This document shows, piece by piece, positions 24,422 through 33,222 of a stretch of 64,000 nucleotides of DNA (position 1 is its first letter; each line of letters starts with the position of its first letter). Source of the stretch: an uncultured bacterium (GTDB taxonomy: Bacteria > Patescibacteriota > Saccharimonadia > Saccharimonadales > Saccharimonadaceae); contig CAIJKY010000003.1 in NCBI GenBank assembly GCA_903821365.1, positions 1 through 64,000 on the forward strand, read 5' to 3'. A model generated the notes under the pieces. It worked only from the letters and a program-made list of their open reading frames with translations. It did not search any database and had not been told where the DNA came from. A program made the translations under genes and the position numbers.

Positions 24422-25357
24422 TCACTGTTTAATACGAACCGCACGCCTAAAACGCTTTTCGGCAGTTTCATCAAGATAACGCACGAGTGGACCATAGACG
24501 ATATGAAAGTCATCGTTTGAACGGTCGGCATCTTTAAGTGCGTTAACAAAGAAATCTTCAATCAGCCATTCGCGCCCTGGTACAGTCTTGCCTTCAATCG
24601 ATATACGCCATAATGTTCCAGCAATTTGCTCTGTTTTGCGGATACGCATCGGCGCGGCAAGCATGGTCGGACCGGTATGGAGTGTCTTCATAAGAGCATC
24701 GATTGCTCTAGTCGCGACTTCAACATTGTCGACAAAGACATCAATCACTTCAGTGCGCACACCATGTGGCGTGACACTGACTGCTTGCATGTGTTGGTTA
24801 TGCATCCATATAACCTCACCAGAAATATCGCGCAGCTTTGTTGAACGCAGTGTCGCTCGTTCAACGACGCCCTGAACATGGCCAAAAGGCTCAACACGAA
24901 TATAGTCTCCAACGCTAAACCAGCGCTCTATGATCATCGTTGCCCCTGCGGTTACATCGCGAAGCAAGCTACCTATCGTTGCACCAGCAAGCACAACAAA
25001 GACGGTACTTGCACCAATGGCGGTTGCTGCGTTAGCGCTCGAAGAGTTATTGTCAGAAATGATTGACCATGCAAGTATAATCGCCCCTGCCACGACCGCA
25101 AAGCGCATAAGAGCAATGAACACACTTAGATACGTTTCGGCACGTCGTAATTGTATAAAACGTTCATCGGATGACGTGGCATCTGATTGCAACGCTACCT
25201 TCTGCGCAATCAAGACCACGATTTTTGCAAGTAATTTTGATAACCAGTAAGCAATGATACCAGTTACCAAGAAAACTACGAATATTTTTAGCGGCTCACT
25301 TTGACCAATCCACGAATTATCGATGACGTCATTAATCGTCGTGCTGAGACTCGCCAT
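24422..25357 (-). CDS. Small-conductance mechanosensitive channel (MscS family)
   Basis: 311 residues. Three membrane helices in the first 140, then the MscS pore and beta domain (GATIGSLLRDVTAGATMIIERWFSVGDYIRVEPFGHVQGVVERATLRSTKLRD). It releases solutes on hypo-osmotic shock. Eight bases downstream of the DUF916-like gene on the same strand. Confidence 0.92.
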   Translation of the reverse strand: MASLSTTINDVIDNSWIGQSEPLKIFVVFLVTGIIAYWLSKLLAKIVVLIAQKVALQSDATSSDERFIQLRRAETYLSVFIALMRFAVVAGAIILAWSIISDNNSSSANAATAIGASTVFVVLAGATIGSLLRDVTAGATMIIERWFSVGDYIRVEPFGHVQGVVERATLRSTKLRDISGEVIWMHNQHMQAVSVTPHGVRTEVIDVFVDNVEVATRAIDALMKTLHTGPTMLAAPMRIRKTEQIAGTLWRISIEGKTVPGREWLIEDFFVNALKDADRSNDDFHIVYGPLVRYLDETAEKRFRRAVRIKQ

Positions 25358-25365
25358 AATACCTA

Positions 25366-26385
25366 CTATCGCCTTTTACGTGCGCTTTTGATGATGTGCT
25401 CGTTGTAGCGTCGCAGTGCAGTGCGGCCAAAGAAGCCGAGTGCGATCAAGCCAACAAGAACAATTGCAATCAATGTGTATGGGATTACCCAGAATACGGT
25501 AGTTGAGCTAATTTTTGTACCCTTTGATCCATACTGTAGATCCATAGTCGCTTCGTATCGTCCGAATAGCAGTTGGTTAGCACCAAACGTTTGTTCGAAT
25601 CGACGAATACTCTTTGGTAGTATGCTGCGAGGACCATCCTTAGGGTCGCCTGCTGTGCCATTGACACGAGAACTAGAGATGACATGTCCAAACATATCCT
25701 TGACGGTTACCATGCCGGTCGGTTTGAGATGAACGTTACCATCGTTTTTGACACGCTCGACTAAACTAACTGGGCCTGTTTCGAAGAAAGAACGCTTTGA
25801 GAAGTCTGCAGTCGCTGAGTAAAATTCTGCGACAGAAGCTTTTTCTTGTATATCACCCGATACGGTAAGAAGTACTAATGAGCCGACACTTGCGGTCAAT
25901 GCTACCCCGGTTTGTTCAAGCTCCGGCGCATTACCGCTAAAACGTATAACTGCGTAGTGTCCACCTGGTTCAGCATTCTTAGGTACGTTGATCGTAAAGT
26001 CAATTGTTTTGGCTTCTTTGCTTTTTATCAAGAAAGGCTGTGGCGTACCAATCCAGGTACGGAGTGAATGAGTACTGTTGTCAGTATCATCGAAAATAAT
26101 ATTTGGGTCGCCTGTCTCGTTTTTAGCACCGAAGTCGTTGAACTGAGTCTTTACTAGCAACTCGCCTTGCGAGATGTTGGTAAATTTAACCGTCGCTTTG
26201 ACGGCATCGCCAGGATTAGCAGACAATTCGATCAATGAAGGAGATATAGAAAATGCCTGGCCAGCTTCTGCTCGTGCAGTCACTGCTGGTTTCGCTATCA
26301 CCGTGATGGTGATAGCGACCAGAAGTGCTGCAAGAACGGTTGGCGCCAAGCTCTTGAGGTGTCGTAATAGTCGGTATATGTTCAT
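25366..26385 (-). CDS. DUF916-like surface protein with C-terminal membrane anchor
   Basis: 339 residues. Signal segment (about 14-38), an Ig-like N-terminal domain (FSISPSLIELSANPGD, VKFTNISQGEL) and NVPKNAEPGGHYAVIRFSG typical of DUF916/WxL-associated proteins, then a second beta domain, one membrane helix near 300-322 and a basic tail. Likely holds surface polymers or proteins. Its promoter gives a leaderless transcript. Confidence 0.75.
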   Translation of the reverse strand: MNIYRLLRHLKSLAPTVLAALLVAITITVIAKPAVTARAEAGQAFSISPSLIELSANPGDAVKATVKFTNISQGELLVKTQFNDFGAKNETGDPNIIFDDTDNSTHSLRTWIGTPQPFLIKSKEAKTIDFTINVPKNAEPGGHYAVIRFSGNAPELEQTGVALTASVGSLVLLTVSGDIQEKASVAEFYSATADFSKRSFFETGPVSLVERVKNDGNVHLKPTGMVTVKDMFGHVISSSRVNGTAGDPKDGPRSILPKSIRRFEQTFGANQLLFGRYEATMDLQYGSKGTKISSTTVFWVIPYTLIAIVLVGLIALGFFGRTALRRYNEHIIKSARKRR

Positions 26386-26392
26386 GAAGTTT

Positions 26393-26422
26393 ATTATACT
26401 AACGCGCCATATGGATCGGCAA
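26393..26422 (-). promoter_or_regulatory. Leaderless promoter of the DUF916-like gene
   Basis: On the minus strand TTGCCG (26422-26417), an 18-base spacer and TATAAT (26398-26393); seven bases later comes the ATG at 26385. The transcript should start at or beside the start codon. Confidence 0.6.
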
Positions 26423-26445
26423 TTGGTTTATTGTCTTAAATCGTA

Positions 26446-27492
26446 CTAGTACGTTGATGTTGCGATGTAACCGAGAGTTGTGGTGTAGGCACCAGCAGCT
26501 TGAGCACCGGTAACGTTGGCTATGTACGATACTGTGTAGAATCGGAAGTTATCAGCAGATGCTTTGCTTGCAACCTGGTCACCAGTGTTGAATGTGTACT
26601 GGTTAACAGTGTTATAACCTGCTGCTGGTGCACCAGTACCCGCACCTGCTGGATCTGCACCAACTGCTGGTGTTGTATTAGCGCGAAGGTTAATGCCGAA
26701 TTGGCTTGTGCCTTGTGTCGACGCTGCGGTCGATGCGTTAGCGGTGATTGTGTTGGCACCTGAGGTAAGCGTCGTACCATTAACGGTGATTGCGTAACCG
26801 CTACCCGCGTTGGTTGAAATGCCCATTTGCGATGTACCTGAACCTGTGGTGCTTGGAGTTAATGAACCAAGGCTGACGGTTGTACCTGTTGCACCAGCAC
26901 AGCTAGAAGCTGTGATGCCTGATGTACCAGTACAGAATGTTAATGTTTCATCGACTGAGGCGTTGACGACAATTTGGTTCGTGACGGCAGCGGCAACAAC
27001 ACCGGTGTCTGTTGGACCAGTTGAGCCGTCTGTACCGGTGTATGTTGTGACACGGATAAAGAATGTAGAGTTAACGGTCGTAGGATTAGTAACGTTACTC
27101 AGTGTAAAGCTTACTGCCGTGGCTGTTGGTAGTGATGTGGCCGTACGAGTAATGTACGGCGAGCCAGCGGTAGTGGCATTGATTGTAAAACCGGTTGCGC
27201 CTGTCTGAGCGCTAAGTGTTGCAGCTGTCGTTACTAAACCGGTAGGCGTCGTACATGTACCCGATGCAGTTGTACAATAAAGGAATCGAACCGAACCAAT
27301 GGTTGCGGTAGTTGCAGTGGTAAAGTTAATTTGGTGTGTCGTTACGCCACCAGGTGCTGATGATCCAAGTGTTACGCTACGTGAGGTGACCTGTGCTGCA
27401 AATGCATTTAATGGGACACCTGCAATTACCAAAGACAGAACTGCAAAAACTAATACGGCTCTCGTTAAAAATGATTTTTTTACTTTTTTCAT
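26446..27492 (-). CDS. Secreted surface protein A, Thr/Ala-rich
   Basis: 348 residues. Signal peptide (about 8-33), then a Thr/Ser/Ala-rich beta domain. The last 100 residues (QFGINLRANTTP ... YTVSYIANVTG ... YTTTLGYIATSTY) closely parallel the C terminus of the next gene. The start has AGGAG. There is no sortase motif or membrane anchor, so it may be released or held non-covalently. Confidence 0.75.
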   Translation of the reverse strand: MKKVKKSFLTRAVLVFAVLSLVIAGVPLNAFAAQVTSRSVTLGSSAPGGVTTHQINFTTATTATIGSVRFLYCTTASGTCTTPTGLVTTAATLSAQTGATGFTINATTAGSPYITRTATSLPTATAVSFTLSNVTNPTTVNSTFFIRVTTYTGTDGSTGPTDTGVVAAAVTNQIVVNASVDETLTFCTGTSGITASSCAGATGTTVSLGSLTPSTTGSGTSQMGISTNAGSGYAITVNGTTLTSGANTITANASTAASTQGTSQFGINLRANTTPAVGADPAGAGTGAPAAGYNTVNQYTFNTGDQVASKASADNFRFYTVSYIANVTGAQAAGAYTTTLGYIATSTY

Positions 27493-27592
27493 ATTCTACT
27501 CCTAGAATTGTTAAGGCATTTTTTGCCACTTCGTTCATGTCAAAGCTTAGCATAAGCACTATATGTGGTCAACGGTTTTTTGCCACACTATG

Positions 27593-28372
27593 TTAATACG
27601 TACCTGTGACAACGAGCGTCTGTTTGCCCGAGTAGCTGCCCGCAGGCGTATTGATACCAATATTGGCGATATAAGACATTGTATAGTCAGTTTTTCCGGA
27701 GCTTTGAGTCGCGGTGGCGATTGTCTCGCCTGACACATAGCGGTAGTTATTTGCTGAGTTATAGCCACTTGCAGCCGCGCCATAGCTAAAGCTTGTGCTT
27801 GGATTTTGCACAGGATTAGCCCCGTAGGTTATTGGTGAGGTGTTTGCGACAAGGTTGATACCAAATTGTTCAGTACCTACACTTGAAGTTGTTGTCGTTG
27901 GCATGCCTGCGAGTGTGTAGGCGCCGTTATTGGGTGGGCTTCCAAGAGTCTGGACTATATAGCCGTAACTCGTATAGTTAAGTACGCTAAATGTGGTCGT
28001 ATCGGTTCGTGTGAGTGAAGTTGATAGTGACCCGAGGGCAACGCTCGAGCTGTTAAGTATAAAGCTCAGTCCTGGATCGTTTGTTGTGACTGCACCCGAC
28101 TGCGTGCGTTTCGTCGCACTGGCGCTATCACCGACACCCAACTGTCCAATGTTATCTTGAGACTGATAATTTGGCGAGGTGGCGTTAATGCCACCGCCTC
28201 CCCCAACGGAATCTTCATCAATGCGATAGTTATTTGAATTAAGCGCTAAACCACGCTGTGCTGGCACTACATATAACAAGCTACCAAACACGATAGCAAG
28301 GGCGACTATGCTCATGGAGTAGTGTAATGAAAGCTTTGAGAGGGGTGCTGAACGCGAAAAAATAAACCGCAT
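27593..28372 (-). CDS. Secreted surface protein B, paralogue of A
   Basis: 259 residues. Signal segment (about 18-42). The C-terminal 100 residues (EQFGINLVANTSP ... YTMSYIANIG ... GSYSGKQTLVVTGTY) match those of the 26446-27492 product. The central part is Ser/Thr/Gly-rich. Its ATG is six bases from a TACAAT -10 in the divergent palindromic promoter. Confidence 0.75.
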   Translation of the reverse strand: MRFIFSRSAPLSKLSLHYSMSIVALAIVFGSLLYVVPAQRGLALNSNNYRIDEDSVGGGGGINATSPNYQSQDNIGQLGVGDSASATKRTQSGAVTTNDPGLSFILNSSSVALGSLSTSLTRTDTTTFSVLNYTSYGYIVQTLGSPPNNGAYTLAGMPTTTTSSVGTEQFGINLVANTSPITYGANPVQNPSTSFSYGAAASGYNSANNYRYVSGETIATATQSSGKTDYTMSYIANIGINTPAGSYSGKQTLVVTGTY

Positions 28373-28417
28373 ACGCTTATTGTAAGCGACTTTCGCCTAT
28401 CATGCTACAATAAGCGT
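28373..28417. promoter_or_regulatory. Mirror-image divergent promoter
   Basis: ACGCTTATTGTA (28373-28384) and TACAATAAGCGT (28406-28417) are a 12-bp perfect inverted repeat with a 21-base centre. Each arm holds a TACAAT -10 pointing outward; the start codons at 28372 (minus) and 28419 (plus) are six and seven bases past them. Both transcripts would be leaderless. It may also be a symmetrical operator. Confidence 0.6.
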
Positions 28418-28418
28418 T

Positions 28419-29408
28419 ATGCATGTCTCTCGAACTGCCGCTGTTGTCGCCGCATTTATTATAGCTTTTGCGCAAGTACCAGTGAGCTTCGCGGCGACAA
28501 CAGTACAGTCGGGACAAATGCAGGTGAATGGTTTGGTCGCGGGCAGCCCTCCGGCGGATGCGCCCGAGATTACCTCACCTGTCACGGGGACAAATTCTGA
28601 CAAAAAAAACATTACGATTGAAGGCGATTGTATTGTTGGACTCATCGTTAAAGTATTCAGCAATGGATTGTTTATCGGCTCTGCTATATGTCAAAATGAC
28701 GGCCACTTCACTCTTCAGGCCGACCTTTTCGAGAACAAGAATGATTTAATCGCTCGTCAATACGATACCGCCAATCAAGCAAGCCCAGATTCTGGTACCG
28801 TAATCATCTTCTTTTTGCAGCCAGGAGAGACACTGCCAAATCTTCCCGACACACCTACCGCACCATCAACTCAGACTCCCAATACTGGCCAGTCGGGCGG
28901 CAGTGGCGGCGATCAACAGCAAACTCCTGAAGCTATCGCTGATTTCGCACTGGTTATTAACTACGACTACACCGTGCAAGGGTTGTTTGCAGGCAAATCA
29001 TTTAAGTTACCTATTTGTTTCTCTGGCGGAAAACCACCCTACGCAATAAGCATCTACTGGGGAGATGGCACAAGAGCTGATGTTTTCAGTCGCCAAGACT
29101 CAGAGTGTTTCACTGTAGAGCACACCTATAAAACGCCCGGTCTCAAGACAATTGTGATTCAAGTTTCCGATGCTAATGGTAATAAAGCCTATCTACAATT
29201 CGTTGCTATTGTGAATGGCGATACTAATGCACCAGCTGTTAAGGAATTGTTTGGTAGTGCGAAGCTGATTGAGTATTGGCCGTCTGTAGTTATTCCGAGC
29301 GTTATTGCGGGCACTGTCGCCGGTATATTTTTAAATACAACTCTGTTTCGTTTATGGCGGATTGCAAAGTCGATGTATCTTAAACATCGTTTGAAACTGA
29401 AAAAATAG
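28419..29408 (+). CDS. PKD-like surface protein with C-terminal anchor
   Basis: 329 residues. Signal peptide (about 6-25), an Ig-like region around 45-130, a Pro/Thr/Gly linker (140-170), a PKD-like domain with YWGDGTRADVF and HTYKTPGLKTIVIQVSDANG (about 175-265), one membrane helix (about 288-310) and a basic tail. PKD domains often mediate adhesion or carbohydrate contact. Confidence 0.8.
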   Translation: MHVSRTAAVVAAFIIAFAQVPVSFAATTVQSGQMQVNGLVAGSPPADAPEITSPVTGTNSDKKNITIEGDCIVGLIVKVFSNGLFIGSAICQNDGHFTLQADLFENKNDLIARQYDTANQASPDSGTVIIFFLQPGETLPNLPDTPTAPSTQTPNTGQSGGSGGDQQQTPEAIADFALVINYDYTVQGLFAGKSFKLPICFSGGKPPYAISIYWGDGTRADVFSRQDSECFTVEHTYKTPGLKTIVIQVSDANGNKAYLQFVAIVNGDTNAPAVKELFGSAKLIEYWPSVVIPSVIAGTVAGIFLNTTLFRLWRIAKSMYLKHRLKLKK

Positions 29409-29497
29409 CCTACGTGACAATTGTCACTCTTCACCCCTGTATAAGCACGAGCATCATGTGCTATACTATTTGAATAAAGTAACTGTGATCGAGAAGT

Positions 29498-32170
29498 GTG
29501 AAATCAAAAACGACTAGGTTTACTATGCGTCATCGCGGACTCCCCTCTGGGGTTCGATTTTTCATGTCGCTCGCAGCTCTCTGCGTGGCATTGACTGGCA
29601 TGCTTGCCGTTGTTAATCCAAACGTTCATAAAGCTGATGCCGCTGCAGGCATTAACGAACAAATGAACTACCAAGCTCGCTTGCTTGATTCTACTGGTGC
29701 GGTTGTACCGGATGGCACGTATAATATCCGTTTTAGAATCTACCAAGATGGTGCTGGGTGTGAAGCTGGCGGTACATCACCTTGTGGCGGTACGCTGAAA
29801 TGGACAGAAGCTCGTGAAACAACAAACCGTGTCACCGTTCGTAACGGTTATTTTTCGGTTCAGCTCGGATCGGTTGTACCTTTTAGCACACTAGTAGACT
29901 GGGGCCAAAATACTCTTTGGCTATCTGTTGATATCGGTGGGACGGGCACGACAGCAACATACGATGGTGAAATGTTGCCATTCCGACGCTTATCTTCAGT
30001 TCCCTATGCGTTTAACGCCAAACAGCTTGGCGGCCTTGATTACACCAAGTTCTTACAGCTTGCGCCGGCCGCAGTGCAGGCTGATAGCTCAACTTTAAGC
30101 AGTTTATTCATCAACAAAACCGGTGCGAGCGGTAACATACTTGAGCTGCAGAAAAATGGTGTCGATGTGACGTCCATTAGCAACACCGGCGCCGTACTCT
30201 TCAAAAACTCGGCAGATAGCACTGGCGCCTTCCAGGTGCAGTCAAGTGGTAGTACGACGCCAGTGTTAAGCGTTGACACGCAAAATGGACGTGTTGGTAT
30301 TGGTACAAACACGCCGGGCGCCAAGTTGCAGATCAGCGGTGATTTAATGCTGGATGGCATGTCGGCTCCTGCCGTGTCGGGTGCTGGCCAAGGGCGTATT
30401 TATTTTGATAGTACGGCCAACGTCTTTAAGGTGTCGCAGAATGGCGCCGCCTACACCAACCTGGTTGGTGGCAGCGGCGGTTCGACGACATTGCAGAATG
30501 CCTACGATAACTCAGGCACGCCAGCGACTATTTTGACATCGTCAACAACCAAGGGCATACTCTTCAAATCTGGGGCTGGTTTTAACGCCGCCAGTGCCTT
30601 TGACATCCAGGATGCTTCGGGTAACTCAGCATTTACAGTGAATACGACGACCGATGCCGTCTCCGTCTCAACATTGAACGCCTTGACGACCGGTGCTGCG
30701 ATTGGGCCAATTACGCAGACACAGCGTGTCTCTGAAACCTCTGTAGAAAATATCGGTACTGTATCATACACGACCTCCACAACGTTCACGCCCGCCGCCA
30801 ACACTGTGCTTGTTGCAACGGTGACTGCTGGGCAGAACTGTACGGCGGCGTCGTACAACAGTGACGCTTCGGCGTTAACACTCTCGGGTGGTAGTTTAAC
30901 CTGGGTGCCAATTACAGGTATTCAAGCTTCAGCCTCTTGTGACAGCGCACAACGTTCGTTCTATGCCGTTGTTGGGTCTTCTCCGCCCTCTAACATGAGT
31001 CTTGTGATTGGTGCCGGCGGCGTTGATACGTATGTATATGAGGTCAGTGCAACTGAATTTACTAATGTCGATACCACGACACCTGTATACGGGTCGGCAA
31101 CGGGTTTGCGCAACTCTAATAATAACGATACATGGACTCTTACCCTTCCTTCGACGCCTGGCGCAAATGATGTTAAATATGGCACTGCAGGCCTTGCCTT
31201 CCAAAACCCAGGCACGGCAACAGCAAGCAGTGGCTTCACGACTCCATCTGGTTGGACACAGCTTTCTTCTACGATAACGGCGCCGATTAGCGGACCTAGT
31301 AGCGCTGCTTTTGTGCGCACTCAGGCCGCAACAAACGTCGACTTCTCGCTTGGCACCATACGTAGCGCCACTATGGCCACAACTTACCTTGGATTTATCC
31401 TTAAGCAAACGACAACAGGTGGCGTAAGCAACCAACTGACCGTTGGCGCATCAAACACAAGTAACGTGCAGTTCGGCACTTCCACATTAAATGTCGACAT
31501 CACAAATGGACTTGTCCGTGTGGGAAGCGCCACGATTGATGCTACGGCTATACTATTTCAGCTCGATCAGTCAAGCTCAGCATCTGACCCAACAGAGATT
31601 GATGGTGGTATGTACTACAATACTTCATCACAATCATTCCGCTGCGGCCAGAACGGCCGTTGGCGTAGCTGTGTGTCTGGCGTGCTGTTCGCCAACACCA
31701 CTGTCCCAGCTGCCGTGGCGAACACCGTCACTGAAACAACCTTTGCCCAAAGCTACACCATCCCTGCAAACGATTGCCAACCAGGGCGCTTGTACCGTAT
31801 AACAGCACAAGGGTCGTATAGTACCACCGCATCGCCAACGATGACATTCCGCCTCAAGCTAGGCTCTACTAATATTGCCGCCACGAATGCGATTGTCATG
31901 GGCACGACCCAAACGAACCGTGGCTGGCGCGTGGAAGGTCAGTTTGTCTGTATTACTACCGGCTCTAGCGGAACAATTGAGTCGCAAGGTGCAGCAACGG
32001 TTGGCTTAACTGCCATCACTATTGGTGGTGGTGATATGGTCACTACTACACGCCCAACTATCAATACGACCACAACTCAAGCCGTGCAGTTGAGTGTTCA
32101 ATGGGGTACGGCGAGTGCCTCAAACACCATTACGCTCCGTCAGTTGATCGTCGAAATGAGTGGCCCTTAG
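29498..32170 (+). CDS. Large secreted surface/adhesin-like protein
   Basis: 890 residues from GTG at 29498 (an ATG at codon 10 is the alternative). Signal peptide (about 22-48), then a domain NYQARLLDSTGAVVPDGTYNIRFRIY ... SVPYAFNA (about 55-185) seen in fibre-like surface proteins. A long Thr/Ser/Ala-rich beta region follows, with tail-fibre-like VGIGTNTPGAKLQISGDLML near 270. A Cys-containing C-terminal domain ends the chain. No anchor seen. Confidence 0.8.
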   Translation: MKSKTTRFTMRHRGLPSGVRFFMSLAALCVALTGMLAVVNPNVHKADAAAGINEQMNYQARLLDSTGAVVPDGTYNIRFRIYQDGAGCEAGGTSPCGGTLKWTEARETTNRVTVRNGYFSVQLGSVVPFSTLVDWGQNTLWLSVDIGGTGTTATYDGEMLPFRRLSSVPYAFNAKQLGGLDYTKFLQLAPAAVQADSSTLSSLFINKTGASGNILELQKNGVDVTSISNTGAVLFKNSADSTGAFQVQSSGSTTPVLSVDTQNGRVGIGTNTPGAKLQISGDLMLDGMSAPAVSGAGQGRIYFDSTANVFKVSQNGAAYTNLVGGSGGSTTLQNAYDNSGTPATILTSSTTKGILFKSGAGFNAASAFDIQDASGNSAFTVNTTTDAVSVSTLNALTTGAAIGPITQTQRVSETSVENIGTVSYTTSTTFTPAANTVLVATVTAGQNCTAASYNSDASALTLSGGSLTWVPITGIQASASCDSAQRSFYAVVGSSPPSNMSLVIGAGGVDTYVYEVSATEFTNVDTTTPVYGSATGLRNSNNNDTWTLTLPSTPGANDVKYGTAGLAFQNPGTATASSGFTTPSGWTQLSSTITAPISGPSSAAFVRTQAATNVDFSLGTIRSATMATTYLGFILKQTTTGGVSNQLTVGASNTSNVQFGTSTLNVDITNGLVRVGSATIDATAILFQLDQSSSASDPTEIDGGMYYNTSSQSFRCGQNGRWRSCVSGVLFANTTVPAAVANTVTETTFAQSYTIPANDCQPGRLYRITAQGSYSTTASPTMTFRLKLGSTNIAATNAIVMGTTQTNRGWRVEGQFVCITTGSSGTIESQGAATVGLTAITIGGGDMVTTTRPTINTTTTQAVQLSVQWGTASASNTITLRQLIVEMSGP

Positions 32171-32676
32171 GGCTGTATGACTTTGAGATAACGTATAAGG
32201 TCTTTTATCGTCGATATCTCAGTGAGTGTCCCATTCATTATAATGAACGTTTTCTTGTCGCCACTAATGTAATAGCCATTAGTTCGTTCACCGTTAACGC
32301 TTACTGTCGCACTCCCGTCAATGCCTTGTACGGCTTCACCACCTTTAACAACAGACGCTTGGTATTCTTTTGGTAGCGGCTGTTCGCTTACGATCACTTC
32401 TTCGCTGCGATCGCCAACAAGGGTAAAAAACAAAATGCCGTTTTCATAACGAGTCGACCCTGGTTTGAGTTTCATTCCCGTTGGCATCCCCTCTGGATAG
32501 TAATACACCGGAAAGTTAGCGCGCAATGTTATCGCTTTCGGCAAGCCAGCAGCGTTGATTTGAGCAAGAAAAATCCAAGTAAGACCAGCGCACAGCAGAA
32601 TAATTGCCCCACTAATGCCGATGAACAGTTTAAGCTTGCGCTGATTTTTGTTTTGAGAAGATAGATGCGTTTCCAT
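32167..32676 (-). CDS. Single-pass membrane protein, unknown
   Basis: 169 residues. Short basic N terminus, one membrane helix (about 16-40), then an extracytoplasmic beta-rich domain (VYYYPEGMPTGMKLKPGSTRYENG). No family recognised. Its end overlaps the end of the convergent 890-residue gene by four bases. Confidence 0.65.
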   Translation of the reverse strand: METHLSSQNKNQRKLKLFIGISGAIILLCAGLTWIFLAQINAAGLPKAITLRANFPVYYYPEGMPTGMKLKPGSTRYENGILFFTLVGDRSEEVIVSEQPLPKEYQASVVKGGEAVQGIDGSATVSVNGERTNGYYISGDKKTFIIMNGTLTEISTIKDLIRYLKVIQP

Positions 32677-32740
32677 GTCATGTATTATGGCACAGTCAGC
32701 TGGCTTACCGTCAAGTTGCTATAAGCTGCTTGACCGGATA

Positions 32741-32749
32741 TGGTATAAT
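32741..32749 (+). promoter_or_regulatory. Extended -10 promoter of the polymerase operon
   Basis: TGGTATAAT forms an extended -10, closely like the one at 7473-7481. No good -35. It leaves a leader of about 205 bases before the ATG at 32962, the main content of the 32677-32961 gap. Confidence 0.5.
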
Positions 32750-32814
32750 AGATATAGCAATAAAGGTACTTGAATAGCTTGTCTACTCATTTTCACCTCT
32801 AGGCTTTTACACTT

Positions 32815-32828
32815 TGTACATCTGTACA
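32815..32828. promoter_or_regulatory. Possible operator, paired TGTACA
   Basis: TGTACA, TC, TGTACA: two copies of a palindromic hexamer in the polymerase leader. It does not match the E. coli or Bacillus LexA boxes I know. Confidence 0.3.
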
Positions 32829-32961
32829 CCAACCGGTAATTGCTATTCTAAACCATAGCGTTACTCCCTCGCCTCTTTGGCAAGAAACCCCGTTATTATT
32901 CATTAAACTGCAATGAATTGTTTCGCTACCCCTAATGGTACGCGAGCAACAGGAGTCTTCT

Positions 32962-33222
32962 ATGGTTACAAAAGTACAAGAAAGTGTCAAAGTATTAACC
33001 GCCTTCGATGATCGACGTCTCAGCGCCCGTCCTATCCAGATGGTCTGGAATGAGCGTGCCTATCGGCTCGGTCCAGTTGATTTTTTACATGCTACCCAAA
33101 AAGGTGTTGAGCGGGTCTACCACTTTTCACTTGGTGAAGCTGCGGGCGGCATGTATATGAAACTTGCCTTCCATTCACACAGTATGGTCTGGGTGCTTGA
33201 GGAGATTGAAGATGAAGGCTAA
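32962..33222 (+). CDS. DUF6504-like small protein, polymerase partner
   Basis: 86 residues from ATG at 32962 with AGGAG upstream. The pattern RPIQMVWNERAYRLGPVDFLH ... YHFSLGEAAGGMYMKLAFHSHSMVWVLEEI parallels DUF6504, which is found with translesion polymerases of actinobacterial type. The stop overlaps the polymerase start by 11 bases, so the two are translationally coupled. Confidence 0.6.
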   Translation: MVTKVQESVKVLTAFDDRRLSARPIQMVWNERAYRLGPVDFLHATQKGVERVYHFSLGEAAGGMYMKLAFHSHSMVWVLEEIEDEG

